This document shows positions 1 through 10,790 of a stretch of 64,000 bases of DNA, piece after piece (the stretch's first letter is position 1; every line of letters starts with the position of its first letter). Source of the stretch: Haliotis asinina (Eukaryota; Mollusca; Gastropoda; Lepetellida; Haliotidae); assembly GCF_037392515.1 (NCBI RefSeq), contig NC_090295.1:19050001-19114000 (forward strand), written 5' to 3'. The translations under genes and the position numbers were made by a program. The notes beneath the pieces were generated by a model that was not told the DNA's origin, made no database searches, and saw nothing but the letters and a program-made list of their open reading frames with translations.

Positions 1-99
1 AGAAAAAAGACAGATATGCTGATTTTTTAATATTTCAAATGAGTAGAACTACAGGGTAGGAGCATGCGAAATAGTCGACTGTACGTTTTGTCAGAATTA

Positions 100-470
100 A
101 AATGTGTTATTTTCCTTCATCATCGTCCTGTCCTACACTGTCAGTAACATCATCATCATCATCATCATCATCAATGATCTTAACCCCTTGCTTTTCGTAA
201 TAGATGACATAATCATCTACATTAGTAAAGGCATTGGGGTAACGCTTGGCCTGCAAGTAGTAATGTTGGCACATTTCTTAGGATCGTGGAATCGAAATAA
301 AAATAGAAAAATCTTAGGGTCTCCAGTATCTCCTGTTCATTCTGTTGTTCCACTTGAATATTGACTCTCAGGTTGCAGGTCAAATGTCACTGTGACGGCT
401 CAACGGCTAAATGAAGGTAGTGCACGGAGGTATTTTCCAACAGTTGTGCACTTGCCACGGCAAGAGACTT
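100..470 (-). mobile_element. Polinton-like fossil stub at the window start
   Basis: Matches 34620-34870 and 52130-52400 (TTTTCGTAATAGATGACATA, ACTTGAATATTGACTCTCAG). A short broken remnant in the tail of the unit that precedes gene 1. Confidence 0.58.
148..173. repeat. (CAT)n microsatellite at the start of the fossil stub
   Basis: Eight to nine CAT units, a landmark shared with 13441, 31402 and 51640. Confidence 0.9.
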
Positions 471-611
471 CCTTTTTTCTTATTCTTTAAAACATACGAC
501 TCCGTAAAACAAAAGATAAAACTGACCCGGTCTTACTCCATTATACCTTTGCCTCTACTACAGTAAACTAAACTTGGCTTGGTTTTTGTTGATGTTTTTT
601 CTCTAATATAT

Positions 612-890
612 AAATACAAGAGTGAGTGAGTGAGTAAGTGAATGAGTATAGTTTTACGCCACACTCAGCAATATTCTAGCTATATTCTGTAAATAATCGA
701 GTCAGGACCAGACAATTCAGGGTCCAACAGCATGAGCATCGGGAATTGGGAACCGATGACATGTTTCAGCCAAGTCAGCGAACCAGAACACCCTATCCCG
801 TCAGTCGCCTTCTATGACAAACATAGTTGACTTTTGAGGCAAGCATGCTGAAGGCCTATTCTACTCCGAAACCTTCACAGGTACATAAAT
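612..890 (+). mobile_element. SINE of the Haliotis GAGTGAGT / TTTTACGCC type
   Basis: Begins with a GAGT run, then AGTTTTACGCCACACTCAGC, TCTGTAAATAATCGAGTC, CAGCATGAGCATC, and ends near CCTTCACAGG. The same element is at 52563-52850; a 5'-truncated version is near 18630-18780. Confidence 0.75.
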
Positions 891-1019
891 TCAAGACTAC
901 TCACTAAATACAATAAGCCCTTTCAATCTTCCCTTTCAATTTTACCTTTACAAAAACACAAGACAGTGGGCAGGTAGAATGTATGAAGCTACTGTACAGT
1001 TCTATTGTTAAGCATATAG

Positions 1020-1640
1020 CTCTTGTGGAAGACCTGATGGTCTGTGCCAGAAGTCTCAGAATTCACAACTCTTTATTCTCTAGAAATCGCCAACGGCGGT
1101 ACATGTGATAAACGTACATACATTTACATAACCTACAAGACAGCAGCTTACATGGTAGTGAGATGTAAAATAGCGATTTCAATTTTTAAATGCGTTAATT
1201 CAGTAATTTAGAAAGGCATTTAAGGTCGCTTATGCTGGTAGTAGACAAGAGCTTTTTATGGATTGACAAATATGGGGATTCTAGGTATTTCGTGTTCAGA
1301 GATTGTTGTTGCAGTTGGTGAAAAGCTTCACATCTGAATAAATAGTGAAACTCATCTCCAACAGCGTTTGATACACAAAACGGACATTGTCGGTCTTCAC
1401 GTGGAATACCCAACCATCGGCTAGTCTCAATTGGCAAATTATGGTTAAATGTTCTAAACTTCAAAATAGGATAGCATATAGTGTTTGGAAGGAAGAAGAT
1501 ATTTTTCTAAGATTGGTTTGGTTTTGAAATATTTATAGTAACCTTCTTAGAACTTAAGTCAACTTGAGACTTTCAATTTGGAAAAAAAACTGCTCTCTTT
1601 AGGTGTTTTCGACTACTGAAACAAGCCCATTACATGCCTC
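1020..1640 (-). mobile_element. Non-LTR (LINE) 3' end fragment
   Basis: Reading on the - strand, 1464-1195 encodes the C-terminal tail typical of molluscan LINE ORF2: LGIPREDRQCPFC, then GDEFHYLFRC, a CCHC-like zinc motif that follows the reverse transcriptase. The bases from 1195 down to 1020 would be its 3'UTR. No reverse transcriptase core is present, so it is a 5'-truncated copy. Orthologous fragments lie at 19039-19470 and 53142-53573, so the insertion predates unit duplication. Confidence 0.75.
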
Positions 1641-3400
1641 TACTCAGAAAACTAATCCCTAATTACTCCCAGTAGATAATTTGTGATGTAGTTCACATGA
1701 GGTGTAGTTCTATGGGAGTGAACCGTTGGACGCACGTTTGGAAGGAATCCAGGCCGTCGTCGTGACGAAGTAACGTATTAAGTACAATCCGTTTGATTTC
1801 ATTTTAGACAGATGAACTGCTCACTAACACAAAATATAATAACCACAGCAAACCCGCATTTTTCACAGTCGCATGAAATCGACAGACCAAGTTTAATGAT
1901 TTGGACACTCGATTCAAAACGTTGTTAAGAAACGATCATTATTTTGTTGTCACTTTTCGTCGTATTTTTTTAAGATTGGGACAACTTGCTGGTAGAACAG
2001 TTGGGTGTGCGAGCTGCACATGTGGAACGTAAATTTCACCACACACCGTTGTTCTATGCATGGTTGAATTTCAATGTGGAAAGGTAGCGATAAAAACAGG
2101 AACATATTTAACACGTTTCACATTTTGCACCTGGTTTAGGTTTCGATTAACATATCCATTTCTCTTAAAAGTCCTTTGCTGGAAATGAACGACATGCCTT
2201 TGATATACATCACAAATTCTTTCAAATCGTGATTGTCAAGACTTTGCACTAAAACTTATTTCGCAAATTTAGTTCTCTAAAATGCATCGTCTGGACTTCT
2301 GACAAGTCTATACTTTACTTACATCAAAATCGTATTTGCTGATTTAAAGAACAATTAAAGTTTGCTTGTCTGTCTGTATTGAACAAGACTTGCTTCCACC
2401 GTTGTTTTTACGTTTACGCTGCACTCAGCTATGGGGGCCTAGTCTGCCAGGCTTCTATTGTTTACTTCTCTACTGATGCCCATATCCTACGGAATATTCT
2501 CTTATGTTAGTTGGCATCTTGTTTACCAGCACACTGGTGAGGCGAAATAGGGTTTAACGTCTTACTGGAAAATATCAGACTCACGGCGACGTGCATGCGT
2601 GTGTATGTGTGGCTGCTTATACTAGTCAAGACTTCGCCCGGTTTAATAGTCCTACCTCACTGAGATACTACGCCACAGTTAATCACGAATGATATTGAAT
2701 ACCCCACTTAGACACATTGTAGCCCGAGCCGTCCTTCCTATACCCACACCCTAAGGGCCACACATGGACCAAGAAGTACCGTATTCTGTTCTTAATTTTA
2801 ACTATACGGATGAATTCTTGTGACATTCCCGTTTAATGTGAACATGTTCAAAATCGAGATCGATCGATCGAGATACATTCGGTATGGAAAAAATCACCCG
2901 CCAATTGAGGTACATTCGAACTGCATTCTAAGTACTCTAACTGCACTCTATTTACATTCTAAGTATTCTTTTTGCACTCTAACTGCATTGTAAATATTCT
3001 AGACATACACGAGAGAGAATAAAAGAGAAAAGTCACCTCAAATTTTATTTTGACATTCCCTCTCGAAAGGGTTTCGAATTTTGGATTTATTTATGTGACT
3101 GATTGTCCTTGATTTGTGACAGTTTGTCATTTCGATATAAGTGTAAAGGAGTCTTGACGGGATGCACCTTCGGGATACGATACTACGGTGTCAACCATCA
3201 ATCACACACTCCGGGCACGTCACTAGACACATAAAACAAAGGATGTTTGGTACTTTGTACTTACAGTAGTGATATTAGTATTCGTCACATGAATGTTGCA
3301 TGAACTAATCAAACACGGGATTGTCGAGAGGTCGTATCTATTTAATTTTCATTCCGTAAATTTACAGACTGCATGAACGTGTCATCTGAGAGTTACAACT
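1640..3400. other. Conserved upstream block, unit 1
   Basis: Noncoding 5' flank repeated at 19490-21200, 39490-40950 (left part missing) and 53580-55150. Apart from the minisatellite and SINE-like debris near 2400-2580, nothing is recognised. Confidence 0.55.
2915..3005 (+). repeat. Upstream minisatellite, copy 1
   Basis: Degenerate repeats of about 16-24 nt around AACTGCATTCTAAGTA, roughly 500 nt before exon 1. The equivalent in copy 2 is at 20710-20805. Confidence 0.6.
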
Positions 3401-3404
3401 CCAT

Positions 3405-3460
3405 CACGTGACGATCCCCGGGGAGTATAAAAGAGAAGCGGTCAGAAAAGGAGTTTATCA
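3405..3460 (+). promoter_or_regulatory. Core promoter of EPDR copy 1
   Basis: CACGTG at 3405-3410 is followed by TATAAAAG at 3426-3433. A start of transcription about 25-30 nt further on would leave a 5' leader of roughly 45 nt before the ATG at 3503. The same pair at the same spacing precedes all four genes, which supports function. Confidence 0.75.
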
Positions 3461-3502
3461 GACAAATTGTCACAGATACATCTTCAACGAAACACTTCCA
3501 GA

Positions 3503-4922
3503 ATGATCCTGCAAGTAGTACTACTTCTCGCTTGTCTGTCTGGTGCCATTGCCAGCACCGGTGTCTGTTGTCCTCCATCCCGTTTCAACGCATTCCAGTA
3601 CGTCACCATTGTCAACTCTACCACAAGAATACGTGTAAGTATAGCTTCTGTTAATCTTCCTTGGCATATGAAAAAACTCTTTTCGTAAACTGAATCTGCG
3701 TGGGGATGAGCGGTCGGATAGCCTAGAGGTCAAAGTGCTAGCTCGTCACTCCTAAGGTTCAGGTTCGATCGGCATAATGGGTACACATGGGTGAAATGTG
3801 TGAAGACCACTTTTGGTGTACCCGTCGTGAAGTTTTGCTAAAAGTGGCGTAAAACCATACGTAGCACAGACTCACTGGCATGGCGATATAATGTCATCCT
3901 ATTTTGAAATCATCTTTACCATTATGAAGCAGAAAACTAAAATATAGGAGGAAAGAATATTTTGATTTTTCATGTTTTGGCACACTCGTTGACCGACAGA
4001 GTGGCTACATTCTTAATAGAGAGGAGCGTTATCTGAATGCTTGTTGTCTTGCAGTATAGCACATGAATTGTTATTGTTATAATCGTAACTTATAACGTCA
4101 GGGTTTCTTTCGCAAATCGGTCCCAGTACCGACAATTGGCATTATCAACCCACAGGTCCCGAGGGACCACTGAACAACGTTTGTATCTTACCGAGCAAAA
4201 TGGCTCAAAATCGGATTATAGATTTGTCTACATGTGTGAATCAAACGACTCGAATCTTGCATCTAGCTGTTTTCCCCGCAAAAAATGGTCCTAGCACAAC
4301 CACCGCGTTGTAAGTGACCTTCTTAATATTCACAACGACTACATTGTCAAAAATGTATTTATGAGGATGAGAGGCAAATCTTTACCTAGCCACTGTTAAA
4401 TTTTGCAGCCGAAACAAGAGAAATATACATCTCCCCTCCATCGATTTGCATTCGTAAAATATCAATGATTTCCGTCCATCAAGCGTGATTCAGTGTTATT
4501 CGAGATAAAGACGTACTTCCACGAATGAGGTTCTACTGGGATTTGGGTACATTGCAATGTACCTCGCTCGTTAGTGGTACATTGAAAATAACGAAAGAGC
4601 GCTTAGCAAATCTGAAATGACATTTAGGTGTGAGGTAAGATATATAAATAAGCTTCGGTTTTTCTTTCTTTTTATCTTTTTTATTACATCTTAGGTTTGT
4701 ACAAAAACCGCATGGATAATCGTATCTGTGTTTAATGTTTCAATAGTGAATAATATCTTTCTTATTATTCAGGCTGTTTTGTTTTCCACTTAATCTAAGT
4801 ATTAAAACCTGTATAGAATTGGAAAAGACCAGAGTTCCTGAGATCTGCAGCTGTGTCATTAATTAAAAAGAAAATTGCACTAGAAAACATGATTAACAGT
4901 GTGATCATAATCACACACACAC

Positions 4923-4976
<54 letters not shown>

Positions 4977-7339
4977 AAATACACACGTACTACAATTTCG
5001 TTGAGCACAACGTGAAACATACTGAGAGAAATAAATAAAGGATCACAGAAAAATGCCTTTAATATTTTCCAGTTTTATTGTTAACATCTGGCCATTTAGA
5101 AACAGGTGTGACATTTATCTTGTTCCAGACTGTGTTAGGCACTACTACAGCATTGTAACGGTTGGGGACACCAGAAACATGCTTCACACATGGCACCCAT
5201 GCATGGATTAAAACCTGTGTTTTCCGAGTAACAAGCGAACGCTTTAACCACTATGCTACAATACCGCCCATGTTCATTGCTGAAGCATTGACACTGTAAT
5301 TAGGAGTTCTTGAAATATCATGGCCACCTTTTGATTTTCACAAAATCATATGCATTTTTACGATGACATTTAAAAAATCTCCTGGACACATGTTTTCAGG
5401 GCTTGTATTACATGGTCTATGACGGTCCCAACGAACGATACCTCCTCACCGGCGACCGCCTTAAGAATTTATACGGCACCACCAAAGTAATCTACGACTA
5501 CAAGAAGGTGAGGGGACAACCGATGTGCTTTACTACTGAACTTGATTGATTGTTTGTTTGACGCCGCACTCGAAAATATTCTATCTATTTTGATCGGAAG
5601 TGGATCATGCAATCCAGTGATCAACTGCATGAACATTGATCGTCGCAGCTGGCATACCATGGCATGTGTCAACCAAATCTGAGAGACTGGATCTATGGTA
5701 AACTACAGCATGGTATCCCAGTGGATAAGAACGAAACAGTATATTACTTTTATGTAACCTTCTTTTGTTCCTTTGTTTTTAAGGGTTAAGATTATTCTCT
5801 TAATTATTTTCAAATTCAAGACATATACGTCTTTCTTTGATGATAATGATGACTATGAGCCTACATCAAAAAGAGTCTTTGTTTAACATTTCGAAACAAT
5901 ATTGTTTGTTTACAGGGAATTGCATACAATATAGACGTGCAGAAACGCTCTTGTACAACATTCCCCCTTCATGGAAAATTCGAGGATCAGGAGAGCGTTT
6001 GTGTTCCACGTAAGTCATTTCAAAGTATATATTTCAATATTCTGTCCTTACATCACAATGTTCGATCAAAATTTAGCGTAGACACCCCATTTCATTTGAA
6101 ATTCTCAAGAGTACACTAAAACGGCCGTGTAACATTAGGAATAGATTGTGTGTCGTCACACCATCAACCACTTGTTTACCTGACATAGATGGCCTGTCAG
6201 CGGAAAATTGGTACTTGGTGAGATAAACCATGTGATTATCCGGGGTAGTAATGATCAGAATGTAAATATATACATGCACTTAACAGATGAAAATGATTTA
6301 CGACTTCCTTTAGATTGCAAGAACTTTGCTGATCCATTTGTGACCAATAATTTACATTTCGAAGTCCATTTCCATTTCCATTTCCACGTCTTCCTAGAAT
6401 ATTGTGTCAAACAACAAACAAACAGCAAACACACCACCTATATATGAAATGGTCGCATCCTGTCTTGAGTTCAAAATTGCCGCTGTTCACTAAGCGGAAA
6501 ATGGGTACCCGGCGAGTCTCGTTGACCATTGTCCTTCTAATGTTTTGACTACACACTTTGGTCAAGATATCAAGTTATATTTACTCAGTATAGCATTATT
6601 ATCGTTATCATAAATACTAATGTTCAATCACAGGCGACGCTGTGTACACCAGTCGTTCAGCATATGGCTTCGATCAAGGCGCGCTCCCTTCATGGTCATA
6701 CGAGTACAACAGGACCCACCCCGACGGGAGGAACCAGAATATCGTGACAACTGTGACGAAGGGAGACTGCATACCAATAATCACCACAACGATCTCAACA
6801 GACGCAGCAGGTTAGTATGGAGAGTTAGGGGTGAATAAGTGTGTGAGTGTGTTTAGTTTTAGCCTGCTTTTAGCAATATTCCAGCAACATCACGTGGGTG
6901 ACCGCAATACTTCGTGAGTGAGTGAGTGAGTGAGTGAGTGAGTGAGTGAGTGAGTGAGTGAGTGAGCTATCACTAGAACAGTTGTCCAGCAAATATGTCC
7001 TTACCCATAAAGATTTTGGTTAGAATTGGTCTTCACTGACTTATGTTTTTCGTAAGAGGCGACTCACTTGCTTGACACATTCCGTCGTATTCCAAATACG
7101 GAGGTGGATGTTCCTGATGTTGACCACGAGATTGTCTGGTGAAGTCACGATGATTTACAGACCGCTGCCACATAGTTTGAATATAGCCGAGAGCGGCGTT
7201 AAACAATAAACAATAAGTAAAACTAATATATACTTTCTCTCCAGGAGGAAACTCTCTTCACATACTCGGATACAACGACTTCTATCCAGGCATCCGAGAT
7301 ATCAGCATGTTGGAAATTCCATCATACTGCCGTGCCTGA
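3503..7339 (+). CDS. Ependymin-related secreted protein, array copy 1
   Basis: Five coding exons: 3503-3634, 5400-5507, 5916-6009, 6634-6810 and 7245-7339, all with GT-AG junctions, phases 0, 0, 1, 1, giving 201 residues. Residues 1-18 form a signal peptide (MILQVVLLLACLSGAIAS); the mature chain opens with a CC pair (22-23) and has further cysteines at 93, 109, 157 and 199. Ependymin-type landmarks are a YDG-N-R stretch in exon 2, YDYKKGIAYNID across exons 2/3, DCIPI in exon 4 and the C-terminal PSYC. N-glycosylation sequons lie at N38 (NST) and N137 (NRT). The family is secreted, often calcium-binding and glycosylated; molluscan members are expressed in mantle, but the role of this copy is inferred only. 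The ATG was chosen because a signal peptide follows at once and it is shared by all copies. The exon 4 donor is GTTAGT, whereas the other copies have GTTGGT. Exon 4 residues (TSRSAY, LPSW, RNQNIV) match copy 3. Confidence 0.93.
3706..3870 (+). mobile_element. tRNA-derived SINE in intron 1, copy 1
   Basis: The head resembles a tRNA (TAGCCTAGAGGTCAAAGTG, then a B-box-like GGTTCGATC), followed by GTGAAGACCACTTTTGGTGT and GTGGCGTAAAACCATA. The same insertion is in copies 2 and 3. Confidence 0.7.
4912..4974. repeat. (CA)n microsatellite in intron 1, copy 1
   Basis: About 31 CA units with one CG interruption. Confidence 0.95.
5155..5275 (-). mobile_element. tRNA-derived SINE, intron 1, copy 1
   Basis: Reverse orientation: GGGGACACCAGAAACATG, GCTTCACACATGG, then GAACGCTTTAACCACTATGC, the complement of a tRNA A-box region. 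Equivalents at 23655-23778, 42520-42640 and 57483-57600. Confidence 0.7.
5545..5705 (+). mobile_element. SINE fragment in intron 2, copy 1
   Basis: GACGCCGCACTCGAAAATAT, CAATCCAGTGATCAACTGC and CATGGCATGTGTCAACCAA are middle parts of the 52563-type SINE. Present in intron 2 of every copy. Confidence 0.65.
6838..6966 (-). mobile_element. SINE remnant plus (GAGT)n in intron 4, copy 1
   Basis: GTTTAGTTTTAGCCTGC, CTTTTAGCAATATTCCAGC, then a pure GAGT run at 6914-6966 (about 13 units). Confidence 0.65.
7005..7215 (-). mobile_element. SINE fragment before exon 5, copy 1
   Basis: The reverse complement carries GTTTAACGCCGCTCTCGGC, CTGTAAATCATCGTG and GAATGTGTCAAGCAAGTG, matching the body of the GAGTGAGT-type SINE. 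It lies 30 nt before the exon 5 acceptor. Confidence 0.65.
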
Positions 7340-8150
7340 TACTGTAAGTATATTGAAAATAAGGATCGCCTATGGCAGTCATGTGAGTCCAGTGCACAAG
7401 ATAGTAACATATCACTCAAGAATATACATACAAACATTCACTGTGTGAAAAACAAAATAACAATGGTTCACTTGAAGACAAAACAACGAACATCATATAC
7501 TCACATTTCTGTAACTAACACAAATGTAATACCAAATACTATACCGGATTAGAATTGGTCTTCGGATTAGAATTGGCCTTTAGTAACCCATGATTATGAG
7601 AAGTGTTGATCACTGGATTGTTTGGTCCAGACGCGATTATAGACAGCCACCATGTAGCTGGAATTTTGCAGATACGGCGTAAAACTTTGCACTCAGTCGC
7701 ACTATAAGTATCAAATACTTCCTTTTCATGCTATGGCAGAGTCAACATAAACATATTCTTTCCACGGATTCAATATTAGACACACTCTTGCGACCCAAAG
7801 ACAAACATTAGTAAATTAATTCCATACACTAATATTTTTAATTCAAGACCAGTGGTTGTGTCCGTTATAATAGCACAAGGTAGAACATTTTATTACGCTC
7901 ATGAATGAGATACACTAACATCTAAAAACGCCTTTCGTACAAACATACCCCAGTGGTTAATGCGTTCGGTCGTCACGCCGAGGACCCAGGCTCGATTTTC
8001 CATATGGGTACAGTATGTAACTAGAATGTACATGAGCTTACGTATTTTTTTCTGTTTCAGAATATTCCGGAAAAGAAAGACCAGGAATCTCTATGAAAAT
8101 CTCTATGTTTTTTATACTAATAAAACTATCAGGGATGGCAATATTCTTCA
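7340..8150 (+). other. 3'UTR of EPDR copy 1 with a UTR intron and poly(A) signal
   Basis: After the stop only TACT remains before a strong donor (GTAAGT at 7344). A pyrimidine-rich acceptor TTTTTTTCTGTTTCAG ends at 8060 and the terminal exon begins AATATTCCGG. AATAAA lies at 8119-8124, so cleavage is expected near 8135-8150. The arrangement is repeated in all four copies. It is inferred from splice motifs, without transcript data. Confidence 0.65.
7550..7700 (-). mobile_element. SINE fragment in the 3'UTR intron, copy 1
   Basis: AATTGGTCTTCGGATTAG, GATCACTGGATTGTTTGGTC and GATACGGCGTAAAACTTTGC are reverse-strand parts of the same SINE body. Equivalents follow exon 5 in each copy (26555-26700, 45280-45505, 60230-60455). 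Confidence 0.55.
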
Positions 8151-8309
8151 AATCCGTAGATTTAAATGCACATTAATTGACCCTGGACCCTGTTATCGTA
8201 TTTCGCCCTCCATACCCCCAGCTGATTTTCAACTGAAATTACTTTCACCCCTTGCCATCCCTGGAAAAGTACGAAAATGTGTCTTATTTTGTATTCATGC
8301 TTATCGACA

Positions 8310-8510
8310 AAGCTACATGTCTCAGATTGGAAACCATGCAATCCAGTACACAACAGCATGAACATCGAAATCAGCAGGTGATATCCGATGGCATGTGTCA
8401 ATCACGTCAGCGAGCCTGACCATCTGATCCCATTAGTGGCCTCTTACGACAAGCATAAGTTACTGAAGATCAATTTTAACGCGGATCGTCACGGGGGGCT
8501 ATGTGCAATC
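8310..8510 (+). mobile_element. SINE 3' half downstream of copy 1
   Basis: AACAGCATGAACATCGAAAT, GGCATGTGTCAATCACG, GTGGCCTCTTACGACAAGC. Equivalents at 27350-27520, 46125-46300 and 61130-61290. Confidence 0.65.
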
Positions 8511-8650
8511 ATATGTTTTAACAATTTCCACTTTTACTTGGAAGGCACAAACTCCAAGGAAGTTTACATCACTGTATACATCACTAATTAGGCCTGGTTA
8601 CTCAAGGAAACATTTAACTAAAGTAATACCCTGCACACCTAAATCTTCAA

Positions 8651-8805
8651 GAGTGAGTGAGGAAGTTTAGTTTTACGCCACTTTTAGCAATATTTAAGCA
8701 ATGCCAGGGCGGAGGATACCAGAAATGGGCTTCACAAGTTGTACCCCTGTGGGTTATCGAACATTATCATCGAACGCTGTACCCACTGTGCAACCCCAAC
8801 AAACC
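8651..8805 (-). mobile_element. SINE downstream of copy 1
   Basis: AGTTTAGTTTTACGCCAC, TTTTAGCAATATTTAAGC, ACCAGAAATGGGCTTCAC, GTTATCGAACATTATC. This is the tRNA-derived type in reverse, with a decayed B-box. Confidence 0.68.
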
Positions 8806-8819
8806 TAAATCTTCACGAA

Positions 8820-10010
8820 CAATCAGCATGTGAACAAATTACCTAAGCGTGTAACACAAGTCAAAACATCGAGAATACAACAATCTCGTTGCCAGTTGAC
8901 TAGGTTCCGTCCTATTGCCCATCCTGTAATGCAATAACCAGTCCTGAATTTTAGACTAATTCATACAACTGGATTCATAAATATTAATCATTATGATCTG
9001 ATACATGTAAGCATTTGTATATTGCAACACCACACTCCTTCTGATCCTTTCCAACACGTTGTACATCATGAACGGTCGCACACCGAATTCTTACAAACGG
9101 AAATCCGGAAATCTTGGAAATCTCAAAACGAAGCTCTGTCACTAAAAATAATTTCCCAGTCTGGTACGGAAATGACATTATATCAATCTCACTGTGCAGT
9201 ATAGAACTACATTGAGTAAGCGTAACACACGTGCACAGCAAACACATAACAGGTGTAACCAGCGAGCCAGATGCATTGGGAATCATTTTACGTCCTCGTC
9301 AAACAGTGACAATCTGTGACGTCTTAATTATGGGCTTTAGTCTGTTTACAATGAAAACGTACAGATGAATTTTACTTGAAGCCCAAAAGTAAAAACGTCG
9401 AGTAAAGTGGATCACAGAATTGTATTCATCTTCCGCTAACAGTTGTTTCAGAAACGATCATAAGTTCAAGTCGGTATTCTTGGTTTGTATTACAAGGGCG
9501 TAAGCACAGTAACTGGAACAGTTAAAAACAGGCACTGTGGTACATGATGAGTGTTGACTTAGACCAACGCTACTACCCGTTTCATTGATTGGTGTTTTAT
9601 TTATTGTACATACCCCTTGTAGTACAAACCAGTAACAGTCATTTGAACCTACGAAACTTGTTGATCACAAGTTGAATATAATTCTTAGATTTATATTTTC
9701 AGTTGGCTAGCTAAAATTGTGAGGATTCGCAGTGTTTATGTTCACTTTATTTGATTTCCATTTAAGTTTAACCCAATAATCTCCAACTTAACAAACACTG
9801 TTTATTTTCAAACAAAGCTTTGCCATAAGGTTAGAATGAACATAATTGAATGTAGCTTTCAAAATATTTGTCTATTTCTTTCAAGAAATTCGAAAATATA
9901 TTTCTGCACACTAAACGGGTGTATCGGGGTTCACAGGGACTTCTATCGCTCAGAAACGTCGTTCAAAAGGTGTATAGACCCTACCCTAGTACTATATAAA
10001 AGGAAAGGGA
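8820..10010. other. Conserved noncoding 3' flank, unit 1
   Basis: No credible gene. The block recurs in all units, at high identity by eye, and ends at a TATATAAAAGG motif (9993-10003). Short ORFs in it do not stay open in the other copies. Confidence 0.6.
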
Positions 10011-10139
10011 TGTAACAAAGGAACCACCATCATCATTCGACTAACCCTGACAGACACATGGTATCACGGTCTGAACTTTAACACAAATCAACAAGTGTTT
10101 TTCCCCCTGACAAATGTCATCGAGTGATGAATCAATAGC

Positions 10140-10720
10140 GATTGTGACAATCATTGGCTTCAATACACCCCAAACCACGTAAGACGACGAATGACGTTAG
10201 AAACGGTCCGTCGCCATCACTGAAGGAGTTGTTCAGCGTTGACAGGTGGACGTGGTAGTTTTCTGAGTTGTCGATTCTGGTAGTACCATAAGTATTCTAT
10301 CGGATTAATGTCAAAAGAACATGCTGTCCACTGCAAAACAACCATGTGAGTACTATGCAGAAAGTTGTTTGTCAGTTTTGCTGCATGAGGCTTTGCTATA
10401 TTGTGTTCTTAAACAACGTCACGCGATTGCTGCTGGATAAATGGCAACACAACTAATTACAAAACTTTATACCTATATCTCCGAGCATTCACGTTGCCAG
10501 GAATAATCAAAAGATCCGTTTTTAGATTGCCTCAGAACACTACCCACACCATAGCGACGTCGGTTTTGAAGAGGCAGACATAGAGCTGATGCGTTCTGAG
10601 GAAGGATCGACGTGCTGTGGTAGGATGGACGTCGTCGGAACTCTTTCTGTCAACTTATGCAGCGTCCTTTTGCCGTCACTGGCTTTGACGTAGCCCTTAT
10701 AAACCCACTCCCCGAATGAA
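10140..10720 (-). mobile_element. Tc1/mariner-like transposase remnant, unit 1
   Basis: On the - strand the C-terminal part of a Tc1-type transposase can be read in pieces: an NFLHS-type stretch, VLQWTACSFDINPIEYLW-like sequence (the DLNPIE box) and a following basic segment. Stops and frameshifts interrupt it. Orthologous to 48345-49150 and 63440-63870. Confidence 0.65.
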
Positions 10721-10754
10721 CTATTGTTCTTCTACGAAGAGTATTAGGGCCACC

Positions 10755-10790
10755 TTAGTATCACCTACGTAGGACGTAGTGCGTTGACAA
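10755..10790. repeat. Short TCCTACGTAGGA-type palindromic repeat, unit 1
   Basis: TAGTATCACCTACGTAGGAC, a single degenerate copy of the 21-nt motif at 11727-11966. Confidence 0.6.

Noticed and set aside
3467-3502. N-terminal extension of the EPDR frame starting with TTG (SQIHLQRNTSR)
   Set aside because: A non-ATG start in the 5' leader. The ATG at 3503 gives a signal peptide directly and is shared by all copies.
3521-3733. Minus-strand frames opposite EPDR exon 1 (also 21210-21440, 40905-41281, 55149-55571)
   Set aside because: Shadows of conserved exon 1 on the other strand; they cross the promoter and an intron and have no recognisable domain.
6914-6966. CRISPR-like regular array
   Set aside because: A GAGT microsatellite without spacers, in a eukaryotic genome.
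8984-9286. Frames in the 3' flank block (8984-9286, 27850-28194, 46810-47028, 61809-62033)
   Set aside because: Homologous DNA, but the frames differ in strand, start and length between units, so coding constraint is unlikely.
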